Shown here: piece after piece, positions 14,107 through 28,000 of the stretch | Numbering within the stretch: position 1 is the stretch's first letter | Layout: every line of letters starts with the position of its first letter | Source of the DNA: Lycocorax pyrrhopterus obiensis | Lineage: Eukaryota > Chordata > Aves > Passeriformes > Paradisaeidae | Direction: 5' to 3' | DNA: 64,000 bases | Assembly (NCBI GenBank): GCA_014706295.1 | Contig: JACSVZ010000008.1 | Span: 21,121,659-21,185,658 of the forward strand | Notes under the pieces: generated by a model | Told to the model about the DNA's origin: nothing | The model's input: the letters and a program-made list of their open reading frames with translations, nothing else | The model's database searches: none | Program-made: the position numbers and the translations under genes

Positions 14107-14412
14107 TGACCAGGATGGTTTGACCATGAAGACAATGGCTTCTCTTGTGCACGGCCTCACTGGAGAAGCTGTTACCCCAGTCACTATCGCAGGTGCCATG
14201 TGCAGGATCACCCCTGGTATCACCAGCCAAACCAGTCAGCTGAGACTATAGTCAGAAAAGACAAAAGTCATACAGGAGAGCTGGGATGGAACAGGTTAGA
14301 GGAAATAAACCCTTTATCAGCTGAGCATATCTGGATCCATGAGCCAGTGGAAACTCCCTCAAGTGTGGTGGAACTGTTGGAGTCAATGGCAGTCGATCTT
14401 CTGAACTCATGA
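14107..14412 (+). other. Unassigned open frame behind an AG
   Basis: One frame stays open from just after the stop at 14107-14109 to TGA at 14410-14412, about 100 codons. It starts beside GACCAG, which could be a splice acceptor, though the pyrimidine tract before it is poor. The peptide contains GWFDHEDNGFSC, HPWYHQPNQS and VVELLESMAVDLLNS and is less AT-biased than its surroundings. I do not recognise it. It does not match the OPALIN sequence I remember, the gene that follows DNTT in mammals. No ATG opens the frame early, so it would need an upstream exon. Open frames of this length are expected a few times by chance in 64 kb. Noncoding sequence or a decayed repeat remains the likeliest reading. 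Confidence 0.2.
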
Positions 14413-17400
14413 AGGACAGGTGAGGCCTCGGGGCCTGGAAACGGCAAGAACAGACCAGTGTTTTTAATAGGAGGAAGGGAAGAGAATTTCAGATCAGTGC
14501 ACTTAATACCTCCTAAATTGCTAGAATGATTAATAGACTGTTTTAAAGCACCTAGAGGAAAATAAAGTGGTAAGTTATTGGTAACTTGTTCATCAGAAAC
14601 AAATCATATCAAAGTAATTCGGTTGTAAAGTCCCTGGAGGCTGTTTTTTAAAATGCCTGCTCCTCCTCCCCTGCTTCTACACCAAGGCAATTTGGCAAGT
14701 ATTGAGTAGAGAAGGATCACTGGTTTAATAAGCATCTACATACTAACTCTCTAAGAATTAATCTGTAACTCTAGCTCTGGGGATAAGTAAAAGGAAAGCC
14801 ACTGTTTTTTGGGGTTTTTTTCATGGTTTGAAGTCATATATGATCTGTCAAGTAATCTCTTAAGGCAAAGGCAACGAGACATATTTAGTTTGGTGGGTAA
14901 TAATGTAGTTAATGTCTAAAGGACTAATGCACTGAAGGAAGAGCTAATTCTATCTACACAGCTCTACAAAATTGCAAATCTGGACAACATAAATACTCAC
15001 AGAACTGAAGCCACATGGACTTTCTGCAAATAACTGGAAACCTCAGAACTACTGCTACTTTGCATAAATAACTCCAGAATGTTAAAAAAACCCAACCCCA
15101 AAGATCTGCATATGTTATAATCCCCAAATAAAATGTCTTTTCGACTGTTTGTGGGCAGAATTATTTGGCTTTTTCAGGTGAGACCATCTTATTCCTTGGT
15201 ATGAAATATATTCTTTTGCTTTTTGAACAGCTATTTCTTTCTATTATACAGTTTTCTTTGGCAACTGCAGTAAAAATAACCAGGTCCTGGGTCTAACAGG
15301 TTAATTGAAGTCACATAAACAAATGAGGACAGAGAGCTCTGTAAACCTTCCTTAAGAGGAAGCAGCCTTTAGCCCTGCTGTGCAGATGCACAAAGTGTCT
15401 TTTGCTTTAATCAGGATGCATCAAATGTAAATTGTTCTAGCTGAAGAGGCTCCTTAAGTGTTCTGTAGGACATCCTTGATAGCACCAGCTGTTACGTGGA
15501 ATGCTGTGAAAATATTTGTTGTGTCACCCTGACCTAAGGCCCTCTGTTAAAGCAAATCAGAGATATCACTTCACAAAATGTCAAACAATAACTGGAAAAG
15601 GCTTTCTCCCATGAATGCTGCTCAAACCCCTCAGAATACTTAATTTAGAAATGTATTTAATGTCTCTTTCAATAAATGTGTATTATAGGCAACCCATAAA
15701 ATCTAACGCTGTATTTCAGTGAGTGCCTCCAAACAAATACTATTCTCAAATACTACTGGTGATACAGAAACTCCTCATGTTGTACTGAGGGGGGGTGATG
15801 CTGAACTACACATCCCAGAAGTCCACGTGCCTCAGGGAAATCACTTGGCTGATGAGACTCAATCCCACCTGCCGATGGTGACTGACCATGGGGAGAGAAG
15901 GAGAGAGAACATGGGTTGGGTAGGTACAAAGTCTCCCAGTTTTCTGTTTTAGTAAGTAAACACTTATTTGAAAAGCAAGCTACTTTTTTTTTGTGGTTGC
16001 AGACATTTGATTGCAGTTCCTTTGTGACTGTGCAGCAAAAAATAATACTACATGGTATAATTCCTTTTGTTTTTCATTCTCCAATATCAACATGCTGATT
16101 CAAAGGGGTTTTTGGAAATGGCAAAGCTTCCCAGATCCTTTCCCGCCATTTTGGCGTTTTAAGGGAACAATATTTAAATGAAACCAACTCAGACCCAAAA
16201 AGCCTTTTTAGCAGGACTAGTATAATTTCATGTGTTTGTTGCTATATGTACACATACTATGTCTAAATTATCCTAAGTCTTCTGTCAGCTTCAGTGTCTT
16301 TTCGTCTTAAGGAAGCTATGCATTTAGATATAATAGAAAATAGCAAGAAGGATCTCCATTTTTAAATAATTGATGATTTCTTTGCTGAGGATATGCAGAT
16401 TATGTTCCAGAAACTAGTGGTTGCGAGACTGAGGGAAAAAAAAGCAAATAATAAAAAATCACCCAGCACTTTGAAAATAAAATAATAATCTTCATATTTT
16501 TCTAACGACTAAAAGAGAGATGAGTTGGAATTTTCTTCGCAGCTGGGTAGATATAACTTCAAAAACGGAGCTTGACGAGGTTATGTAATTGTGTGACTAG
16601 GTAGGAGTGTTTCTGCAGTTGGAAACTGTTGATGATACAAGTCTGAAAGTGTTCCATTTTTAGTAGCCTAAGGATGGGTTGAAAGACCACTTGGGCCTGT
16701 GGCTTCCATAAGTGTACTCCATAAATCCCACACTTCAACATGCAATGGTGGGGAAATTTTGCCTTTGCACTCCTCTAACACACAAAAGATCAAAAGATGT
16801 TGAGAGGATACCTGGGATCTACTGCTTCCAGTGATCCTGAAATACTTTGGTTCTGCTTTAAACTGCATTATGATATATGAATTGGGTTTCTATGTTTTAA
16901 ACTAAACTAAGGTATCAGAGACATAATTCTCTGCCTTTTGTCCTTTTACAGTACGCTTTTAAATGTGTTAAAGACTGCTAGAAAGTGTGTTTTGTGTTGG
17001 CGTTATGTGAGTGGGAAGTGGTTGTTTTGGAAACCCTTACAGACTGGTTGCAGGGCTGTAGCTGTTGCAGGGCTCTTGACAAATGATTGATGATTTAATT
17101 TGAATCCTTCACAATACCAGCACTAAAAAAGAAGCCGAATACCATAAATATCAGTGTCCTTTCAGACAAGATATCACAATCACATAAGGAATATGGGTGT
17201 TTTTCTCCCATTAATCTCACCCCTTACCCCCGGTTAGATTTGATTTCATGAGGGGACAGGGACGCATATCTGAAGGACTCCACTGCCAACCACAGCACAA
17301 GTGCTCTCCTCCTCCCTCTTGAAGAGGCTCACAACCCCATTCTCTACCTACTCGCCTGAAGGACCCAGAGGTTCCCTTTGACCACATATGACCAGGAAAT

Positions 17401-20400
17401 TGGACATTGAACAGCTTTTAGCTAATTTCTCTCAGATGCAAATAAAGGGGCCTAATGAACTATATATTTTTAAAATGTGCTGCAAGACCTACTGCTTCAT
17501 GTGTGTATACAAGGAACGATTTTCAAAAGCACCCAAGTGAGAAAGAAACTGTAGATGGGGGGGCCACTTCGCTTTGAAATTTAGTGACAGATGGCTGCTA
17601 AGACAATCTACACTAGATGACAAATGACTATACATTGAAGCTTTCAAAAGACCAAAAAAAGCCTCCAAGAAATGATTGAACTGAAGTTTAATGATCATAC
17701 AAAATTACCAGCAAATCAAGAATTGCAAGCTTTTAAAAAGAAGGGCTGAGCAGAGAATAAATATTCTTCTAATTAAGGGAGGGATGAACAGATGCGAAGA
17801 TTATAAGAGCCCTCAGTGATGAACTTAATATTACAATTATTGCAGTCCCTAAGAAGTCAAAAGAAGAACCTCAGTGAGTTGTATTAAATCCATCTAGAAG
17901 CAAATATTTGTCATGCCAAATAAGGTGGGTACCTAAAGATCCCTGAAAAACAAAATTTTATGCACAAGGTAGGACAAATTAACCACAGACAAATGGGAAA
18001 GAATAACAAAAATGAATAATGATGAGCTCTTACGAGTTACAAGTTTTAACATAAGGTTGTAATATTTGTAAAACAATAATGGAGGCTAGCCTGAGAGGTG
18101 AAGTATATCACATTAAATGAATAGAGTTCAAGAAAAACAAATGACTTGTAGTATGAGAGACATCTATCTCAGTGGTCTAGTTGTGAAAAACCATTATTAC
18201 GGGTAATGATTTCTTCCTTTTGGGAAAGGGGAATAGTATCTTCAAAAGTATCCAGCTTGCAGAATCTATAATCTCAGCAATTTCTTTTAAAAGAAGCAAA
18301 GAGGATTGACAGTTATTCTTATTGCAACAGGACAACTGTTCATTTTCCCTTTTTAGCTCTTCAAAAAGATCACAGAAACAGCCATATGATGTTGAGTACT
18401 AGTTGAATTTCACTGCAAAAAATTCATCTAAAAGCAGACAGAGACAACCATCTCAAATTTTGCTGATATATCAATCATAGTATGCCACAGGGTTCTCTAA
18501 GGGACCAGAATTTAAGGCTTAAAATTCTTAGCCTTTTATATGTGTGATTCACATTCTTGCTGTTTTATGGATTTCTGGTTGTAAAACGGACAGGTCACAT
18601 TTTAGCTTTTGATCCTTATATAAAGCTAATTAAGAAAGCGTTATTAGGAATTTCAGTGCCTCATCCAACCAGAGGTCTTTTCAATGCTATGTCCTTTCTT
18701 TGATCTGGGTTTTTTTTCACAATTTGTACAACACTTTCTTAGCCCCTAAGTGCTCAATTAAACATTTCAGGCGTTTCTGTGCAAAACCAAGCAAACCGTG
18801 TAAGAAGAAATATTAAGACACCCAACAGCAGCACAGTATTGGGCAATGATTGACTTACATTTATGAGGAGGTGTTTGTTCTCATGCAGCACAAACCAGAC
18901 TCTAGGCTTCTGAATCAGGAGACCCATTTCAGCTCCACTGGGCTGATTTTAAACTGATGAGAGCTATCATCCTTAAAGAAGGCTGAGCTTTTTTGTGCCA
19001 GTGAAAGAACTGCTTTGTGCCTGCAATGTCTGTGTGGGTTGAAACTCGTGGAAGAAAAAAGCAATCTGACAATAGGATGTTTATTTGAATGAAGATAAAC
19101 CTGTAGTCATAATCAGAAAGTAAACAAATAGTTAATTCATTTATGTGGATATATACCTTGGATCCTGTAAAAACAGGATACTGTTGGGACCTGCACATTT
19201 TATTTATTCTATTCCTTTTAGGAAGTTACGTAGCAGGGTATTCCAGATACTTGTTAGTGACATCCTAGATTCCAGGATCCTAAAATAATTGGAAAAATAA
19301 TGTAAGCTGAGAATAAAATCCAAGATAATTTGGATATTTTTTTATTTAGCAGGACCATCATCATGCTCAAGAATAGTCAAGTTACTAACATTATCTGGCA
19401 ATGTGTTGTTTAACTTGCAGTTATTTCACTTTATTAATGCCTGTGAGGACTTAATAAAGTAATTTTATCTAGTTTTCTTGATAAGAATGTATTACTCAAA
19501 ATTAGCTCACATCTTAGAAAATTTGGAATTCTTGCAAAAGTAAGAATTATCCAACTCTTTTTAATTATTAAACTTTGAAGTTTAATATTTAACAACCAAA
19601 ACCAGAATAAGTATGCACAGAACAGACAAGGGTAATAAAAAATTATTACCTTTCTGGCCCCTTTCTTTTTATTCTTGGGTTGTTTTTTTTCTAAATCATA
19701 CCTTTAAATAAGAAAAATCTTATCTTTGTGTGCAAGTGAGAAAAGAAATTTGGTTTTTTGATTTCATTATCAAACTAACTGGTTTACACAAAGATGTTAT
19801 GGTTATTAAAAATATCTTAACAAAACACAAAACTCAGTTTATGGAATGCATTAGCATTCACAACTGATAATGCAAATGTGAATTATATCACAGTGCACTC
19901 AATATACCATCTGCTCAAGAAAGAAAAACATCTGTTGGTAAATGTAAACTGTGGAGCTTATATGCTATGCAATATGTTCCAATACTGTATGGAATAAATA
20001 AATTGGACTTTGACAATCTATTATGTTAGAAGCATTCAATACTTTCTTATCTTGAAAAGAGGAAAAGCTCAGCTGCAAGTGTGTTTTGAGATGGTGGAGG
20101 AAATTATTATGCCATGTCCCATCCAGATGGCTTTTGCTGAAGCCAGTCACTGACAGGCTGCTGCAATCATCATCAGCAGTTATGAGATGCTTTAAACCAG
20201 TATGAGCATAGATGAATATACTTCTCTACAGTAGAAGTTTCTGTGCTTGAATTTTCATGATGGTGATGACACTGCAATTTGTGACATTGTTGGAATTGGC
20301 TGTATTTTCTGGCTTCTAGGATGAAAATCATAAACATGAAAAATGTATATTCACATGTACGAATGATAAAGAAGACTGTTGCATCTTTGAAAATATAGTT

Positions 20401-22000
20401 ATAATCTCGTGTTGATGCTATTTTTAATTTTTAATGTGCTGCACTGGTATAAAAATGGAAAATAGACACTAGTTTTCGAGTTCTAAGGGCCATGATAGCC
20501 CTTATAAGATCTAATCTAATCTTATGAAATCAAGCCCTTGTAAAATCTAATGGTTTTTTTCCTGACTTAGAGTATCCTGTTTTCACATTCATTTGTTCAA
20601 TACATCTTGAGCAATTAGACAAAGAGTTTTTTCTTTTTTTTACCCACAATAGAATGTGACTGCTGAGGCAAACGTAAAAGTCTGGGAATGGCACTGGCAA
20701 ATGCATCCATATGTAATGTACTGTACTGCAGAAATTTCCTTGGCAACTCTCCTTTCATTCTTCGTCAACTCATGGAAAGCTCAAAGAGTTTTTCACATAT
20801 TTAACAAACTGTTAAGTATACAGAAATGCATATTTGGCCACATATCTAAAAAGGCAGAAAACTAGTTCTAAATGTCAAGATTTCTATTTGAGTTAAAACC
20901 TTTTCTTTTCCTCCACATTTTGAGAAGGAATTTATCATGGTCTGTTGTTAAACAAGTCAAAATAACATTTGTGCTAGTGATAGTTTCCAGGTTCTCTTTG
21001 TTTAAGCATCTTAAAACGCAATGTTTATTTGCAAGGGAATATAAGCCCTCCTGTGGTTACCACAGCCCTGATGTTTCTCCATTGTGGAGTAATCCAAAAG
21101 AAAAGGAGCCCTTGTTCTAGAAGATTCTGTAATTCTCTGCAAGAGCATTCACTGTTGGTCTCTGCATTGCTTTAGAATGGCTCTTTGGCTTTTTACTCTG
21201 TGCTGTCCTTGCAGGCCATTGTCTCTTTTCTTCAGTTTTCCAGCACATTCTCATTCATTTTCAGGCAGCAGATAGCAGTGGAAGAATGCTGCAGACAAAA
21301 CACGTTTTAACTCTTTGTTTGGATCAAACCCATCATTCTTTGTGGTACTAACACCTGTGGTACCCTTCACTCCACGGATCCATAGAGAGCTTTTTATCCT
21401 TAAGAATGGTCACAAATCTTTTTATTAGTTTTAAGATGTTTCACCTGCAACAGAACTGAATGACCCAATGCAAAGTGAAAAATCTTTGCAAAAATAAGCA
21501 CTAAAAAGGGGGAGATGTAGCAGCTCTTAGTGCTACATTGCAAGAAAAATATCCTATGTATTGATATCCAAAACACTAGAAGGGATCAATGCAGGGTCTA
21601 AATGGCTGCACGTGGTTTCTCCAGCTGTACCACCCACGCAAGAGTGCCTTATTTTAACTTATTATGTGTGATGTAAGTGAGCCATACATTTTGTGTTAGT
21701 AGACCTAGCTTTAAGTTATGCTTCTGTCAATCTCTCCTAGGACTTGTGGTCTATTCTGTACCCAGTTTTAAAAAATTGGGGTGCAGGTATTTTTTCAGGT
21801 CTCCTCTGTACTACCAGAGATGAACTCGACTGTTGAATATAAATAGTTTAAAAAGTTTCACAGAAGACACAGGCAACAATACTTTTCTATGAGTTCCATT
21901 TTGTCAAAAAAAGTAGATTTTGAAATATGGACAGGTTCAAAGCTATCTTGCTGCAAGAAATAAAAGCATAGCCCAAGCTATCAATATCAAGATAATAAAA
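14413..22000. other. Intergenic, no gene seen
   Basis: AT-rich sequence without recognisable exons on either strand. A slightly GC-richer patch at about 17210-17400 and short homopolymer runs were seen. An imperfect duplication of 18 bases lies at 20498-20515 and 20534-20551, 36 bases apart with two mismatches. Short open frames here show no family motif. Confidence 0.6.
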
Positions 22001-25000
22001 GAGCAGTCTATCTTTCTTAGTGGAAATAAAGATCAGTTAACTGAATAGACCTAGGCTTTAAATAGCAATAACCAGACTGGCAGCTCTCTTCTCCTTTTCC
22101 CATTTGGACTGAATGTTAGATAGAGGACTGCTCATGTACTAAAGAGGAAAATAACAGCTTAACAACCGTAGCCAGTAAAAATAACCTGCTTTCTTTTTTT
22201 TTGGTTGAATTTAGATGGAAAACATTACAACTCATCTGGCAGTGGAGATCGGACAAATGATCTAAGAACAATAAAAGTTCCTGAGGGATAGAAGGTGTTA
22301 AAGAGAGATAAGTGGAGTATCAACATCTATGCAGGAGCATGCAAATACTGCCAAAAACTTTGTCCTCTTAGTGCCAGCAAGAAGATTAGAAGCAGTACTG
22401 GGCCAAGAATGGAATGCTCTGAGAGACATCAGAGCTAAGCTTATGCTTTGTAAGAAATTAAAATCCCAGAACAGCCTAAGATCAGAAACTGACCGCTGAT
22501 CTCCAAATTAGACAAGATTAATATAGGCAGTGTAGGAAAAAAACAGTACATTAAATCTCCTCATTAGAGTGCTACAGTGCAGTGATGAGTGAAAGAACAA
22601 AAAGAAATGCATAAAAAAATTGGAACTATTTTGAAATGTTTATATTTGCTCAGTCACATAATTCTGAAATAATTCTAGGTATATATAAAGGAAATAAAGC
22701 CTTTGGGTGCAAAAGACAACTAATTGAAAGCTTATAAAGTACAGGAGATTTTTTATTGAGTGATTGTCCTAATACCAAATCAAAGCAAAATGGCACTCAG
22801 CACATTTGACAAAAATTTAAAAGGTATAAAAAAGTTATCAGCAATAAAGTTTATAAATTATTAAGGCAACACTTCGACATGAGGAAACAAAAAAAAAAGT
22901 GCAGCTATATGACCAGTTTTTTTAAATACTACTTAATGTAAATTGCACTCTGTAAACCTGGGACCTTCTTAGACGGGTTTTTACACTTGTCAGGAAACAT
23001 AGAAGTGGGTGTTGAATCACAGGTGTTGGTGATGCTGTGGAGATGCCAAACACAACTCTATCACTGGGAGTCTGTAGAATATGTCAGAAATTTTGTTTGA
23101 CGATGCTTAAAATGAAGGAGGAAAGTCTGAGAAAACAGACAAGGGAGTCAAATTCAGGAAGCAAAGGGGATGTTAGTAGTGAGGCAATAACAGAATTCAT
23201 AACAAGATGAACCTTCTGGGGAGACAGTGGAGGTGCTGGCAGTTGATGGGCCAAGATGAAGGGCTGTCTTTATATGTTTGACAACAGTCGGAAATGGACA
23301 TAGTAGAGCTGGAGAAATAAAAGTTTTTAAAATAGTGCTTTAGTAAATGCGGTCTGAAGAGGGCAAGTTTCTGTAAAGCTAAAGACAAATAGAAGTGAAA
23401 AGTTAGGCTTATAATGAGTCAAAAGCAATGGCTGTGATTCTCCAGATCTCAAATCACCAAGCAGTCAACCTGTCTATTTTGCAAAGCTTCAACAGGCAGG
23501 ATAAGTGTGGGAGTTCTCTTCCAGTGTAGGATGAGATTTAGGTATGGCGCAGATTGCAATGTCTCCTCCTATGTGATCACAAAAGTCCTTCTATTTTCTC
23601 AAAATGTTTTAAGATAAAAAAGTCACATTGCAAAGTCAAAGTAGATCTAAGGCTCCTTAGAACCCTTCATTGCAAAGATGAATTCAGCAGTTAAAATGGG
23701 ATCAAATGAATTGATAAGCCTTATGCAATTTACCTCTAGTTATGGAGGAGGATTTTCTGCAGCTTTCATATTAGTTACATTCTGCACTTGAAAATGCTGC
23801 ATTACTTATTGTATGCATAAAACTTGATTCTGTAAGGTCTGCAAAGAGTTTTTTTATTAGAAAGAAGTGGCAGCAATTTCTGTTTCTTGATATCATACCA
23901 ACAGCAAACAGTAAAGTCACGAGTGCCGTCTACCTCCCTTGATTTATGTTTAAAATTTATATTATTTCCAGAAGATCATTGTACTAATAAAGTGTTGGAT
24001 ATTTAAAATGTGGAAGATGACAGGTTGATTACTTTTTGTTTGCACAACTTTTAAAGCTAAGAATGTAACATAAATAATATAGTGTATTATTTTCAGCTGG
24101 TGAAGAAACAGAACAGCAGTTACCTCAGAACATCAATTCCTACTTACCAAGATATTTTGGGAAAACTGTGCTATTGTGGTGAGAGTATTGCATACATATT
24201 CAAACTGTGTGTTTATTACAGCTAGTAGTTAAATTTAAATTATTATGAGTTATATGGCATTCTAGTTGTCACAGGAAATACCATGCCATCTAGTAGATTT
24301 TATTTCCGACACAGAGAGATGTCTCAGTATGGTAAACTGTTTTCAGTTGGAGTCCACAAGTACCTTCCAGTTGTTTTTTGTTTCTTTTCTTCCCTACTTT
24401 ATGTATTTGAAAATTAATCCTCTGCCTGCTTGGCTCCCTCAGACTCAATATGCGTTAATAGGTGGGGTATATTAGCCATCTTTCTGGAGTGCATCCCCTG
24501 CAAGCTGAAATATGGTGAGTAGGAATAATCAGGACATTTGCTCCAAAAAGTCATTCCAGACTTGGACTGCAATGGTAGTGTGCTCTACCCTTGGACTCAA
24601 AAGGTATCAGAAGATTTCTACATGTCAGCTCTCTCTGTTTCCTTCTACTTAATGATTGTTATTATTAAAAACCTTTACAAAAAGAACATTATTTTTCAAG
24701 AATACCTGGTACACCTGTAATTTTGGCATTGCTGTGAAATGAGAAATATGACTGTGAGAAGCATGTTGGGGGCACAGCGTCAAGATATCTGCTAGTCTTT
24801 GATCACTAGGTGGGTTGTATCAGAGGGACACGAAAGGTTACCAGCTGGAAAGATCCTGTTTCATTATAACCTGTGAAACTTCTGAGCTGTTAATGAACAA
24901 CCACTACATTGTACTTTCAGTGGAACAAATAAATAGTAAGACTTGTTATTTACTGATCTTTTCATATCCTGAGATATACTGAGGACCATTTAAATGAATG

Positions 25001-28000
25001 TGTGCGTCATCAGTATAATCCTAAAAATAACAAAATGAGAGGATCAGCATCTGCTGGTTTTTGCTTGGGTTGTTTTGTTGTTTGCTTTTTCTTTGCTACA
25101 GTACAAAACAGAGCAAAAAGCAAATCACTGCCAAGTGTATAAATATATGAGGACATATCTTTGTAAATATTTAAATAACTAGTAAAATAACCTTCCTAGT
25201 TTTGTACAATAAGTAGCAAAAACTGGCAAGTATGATTCCAAATGTTCTGCTTTCTCAGTCCTATAATCAATGCAAAGATGTAATGGGCTTTATTTTAAAA
25301 GAGGATTCATCCGAGTGCCTTGTGTTTGTTTTCATGGTTTTGTAAGACGTTAAAATTGAAAGGAAAAGTATCATTTTTTGCAGGTGTACCATGGGGATTT
25401 AAATAAGTATACAAAAACTTCTGTACATTTTTTGTCTTGATAGCTGATAATTCTTCCTAAAAATCAACACTTTTCATATCCAGTACCACCTTTCTCTTCG
25501 ACCAACACATTGATCAAATACTCAGCATCTGCGATGATGGCTGAACTTTCCAAGGGTGTGGTTGCATTTTTTCCAAGGTCACATAGGACCATGCTGACCT
25601 AGAAGCAGCTCAGTGGGAAAATTGCCTAATTTACTACCTTTTTTTATTTCCTGCTCCAGCAAGATACAATGTGTGTCCATCAATGTTGCAGTGCCAAGTT
25701 GCGCTAAGACTGTCTCCTCTGTGATGCTGCTAGACTGTGTCAAGCAGTCAGGAGCTGTCCTAGGTATTCTGTACGTGAGGAAATAGCTATTTTACAGCTA
25801 TTTTACATGGGTTCTTAGACCTACTTATTCCCTAGAAAGAATGTATCTTTCTTTAACCTGCTTTGAGTGGGCTACCCACAAACACAAAAAGACAAGCATA
25901 CAGAAACACAGGTTTGCTTTCAAATTAAGCCAGTGAGAAAGAGCTGTTATATTTTAAACTACCACCAAACCTCTTTTACAAATGCTTTCTGATATCAACA
26001 ACTACTAAAACTAAGACCTTCAGGGAGCATGAATGCAATATGTAATGTAGGTTGTGCTGTACAGTGCTGAGAGAAAAAAATATGAGCAGGGTTATAGTGA
26101 GATGCGTTGATGTTACTCTCTGCCCTTAGTTATTAAAGTCCTTAGTGAATTGGGCACAATTCTCCCTTTTTCAGTACTTTCCTTTGCTCCATTCTGATAA
26201 ATGTCCATATGTGAGCTTGGAACATGCCTAAAGCATTAATACTTACATACTAGAATATAATTTTCCTTCCTCTCAAAGCAGTGCTGTCTTCTCAGAGATG
26301 ATCCTCTTAATTGTTCAGCCATCATTCCTTAGAGTACCTGTAAATGAGAGATGACAATGTACCTTAGAGCCACCCCCAATCTTCCACTCCATGTTCACAT
26401 TCCATTACAATGAATTCTGGTAGAGTAAGACCCTGGAGAGTAATGTTTTTACAGTCTCATTACCATCTAGTGTATTAGACCATGGCAAAAACATAGCTTA
26501 ACGAATAATATATCCTGTTACAGTGAATGATCACTTGGCAGCAATGGTTATTTTAAAACTTTATCTCAGGCCTTTGCACTAAGCTTTCACCATCTGTTCT
26601 GCCTTCTAATTATACATGCAAAAAGAACATAATTCACAAGTGTTTCATAAAAGTGGGTAATGTAATTGATTAAATGATACTGCTGCATGTATCTGTGTTT
26701 GGTTATTCAGTGCCTCTGTTTTGCTTTCAGCTCATAAATCAGTTTGAATACATTGTAGAGTGACTTTTTCTTGGCAGATAGACAAGGATGTACTCTCTCA
26801 CACTTGAGGGGAAGCAGTGAACTGATGATAATGACGGATGGAAAGAGAATACCAGAGAGGTACAAATACTGTCAAACATCAAGTATTCATGCTCCAGTTC
26901 CTTGAAGGAGTTGGACCAACTTGCTCACTTACACTACTTCGGAAAATGGGGACCTCCTTGTCAACTATCTTACATTAAATAAAGAACCAGGAAGAAATTG
27001 CTTGCTTAAACGGCTCCTGACATTCTGTGTATAACTTTTTGCATGATGCTCCTAGATGTGTGTATTGTTATGAATGGAAACCTTGGAGCTTTGTTTTGCT
27101 TACTCATCCAGGTATTTACATTACTTTCAAAAATACTACAATGCCTTCCATTTCTGGAATAACTCACATGCTAGGGCCTTAGGGAGTAAAAAAATGCCTG
27201 TATGTTAAAGCAGCTAGGAAAAGGAGAAAAAGCTACAAAAAAAAGAAAGAAAAATTACTTGTCATTTGTTACTACAAATAGGAAATTTATGAGTTCACAG
27301 AGTTCGAATAATAGTAAAACCTATATAATAGCATAGTCTTTGCAATACTTAATTTATTTAATACTTTAGAATTCTTAAAACTAGCAGATTTTAATGAATC
27401 CATGGAAAACTCTGGTTGGGAATTGACCCAAGCATAAGGTCTATTTTAATGAAAGTTTCCTTATGCAAGATGAAATAGAAATTTGAAGTTCCTTCTACGA
27501 AACTCTAGAAAAACTCTAGGTTCACTTCAGAGTCAACTGTCTGAAAATGTACTTAGTACCATCTGCACTTCCATTTCATTTTCAGTGTTTCTGCACTAAC
27601 TTTTCTACAGTAATCTACTTTAGGTACATTTTACTACACGTGGTGTCCCCTAAGTGCATGCATAAACACGTTGCACAAGAATGCAATGGATGAAAGAAAA
27701 TACTAATTATGAAATCTGTTTTGAAAGATGTTTAAAATTAAGCAGAAGAAAATTTCATTCTTACATTGCACTGAAACATTTTATCCATTTAGCAGTATCT
27801 CCATTTATGCTGTAGATTCTGTGATTCTTACTATGTTTTAGCTGACTTCCTCTCAAAAACTCTTCTCTGTTGTTATCTTTGTTCCCTGATTTAAGCAAAT
27901 AAGGAGGGAGAGTTTTTGTGACATTAAAAGATATTTAATCCAGTTTGTTACTTTAGTAGTTTGGCCTCAATCTTCTTCCAAGGGCTATAGTACACTCCCC

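Noticed and set aside
27805..27832. GATTCTGTGATTCTTAC as a CR1 octamer tail
   Set aside because: Only about 16 bases match and no CR1 body lies upstream.
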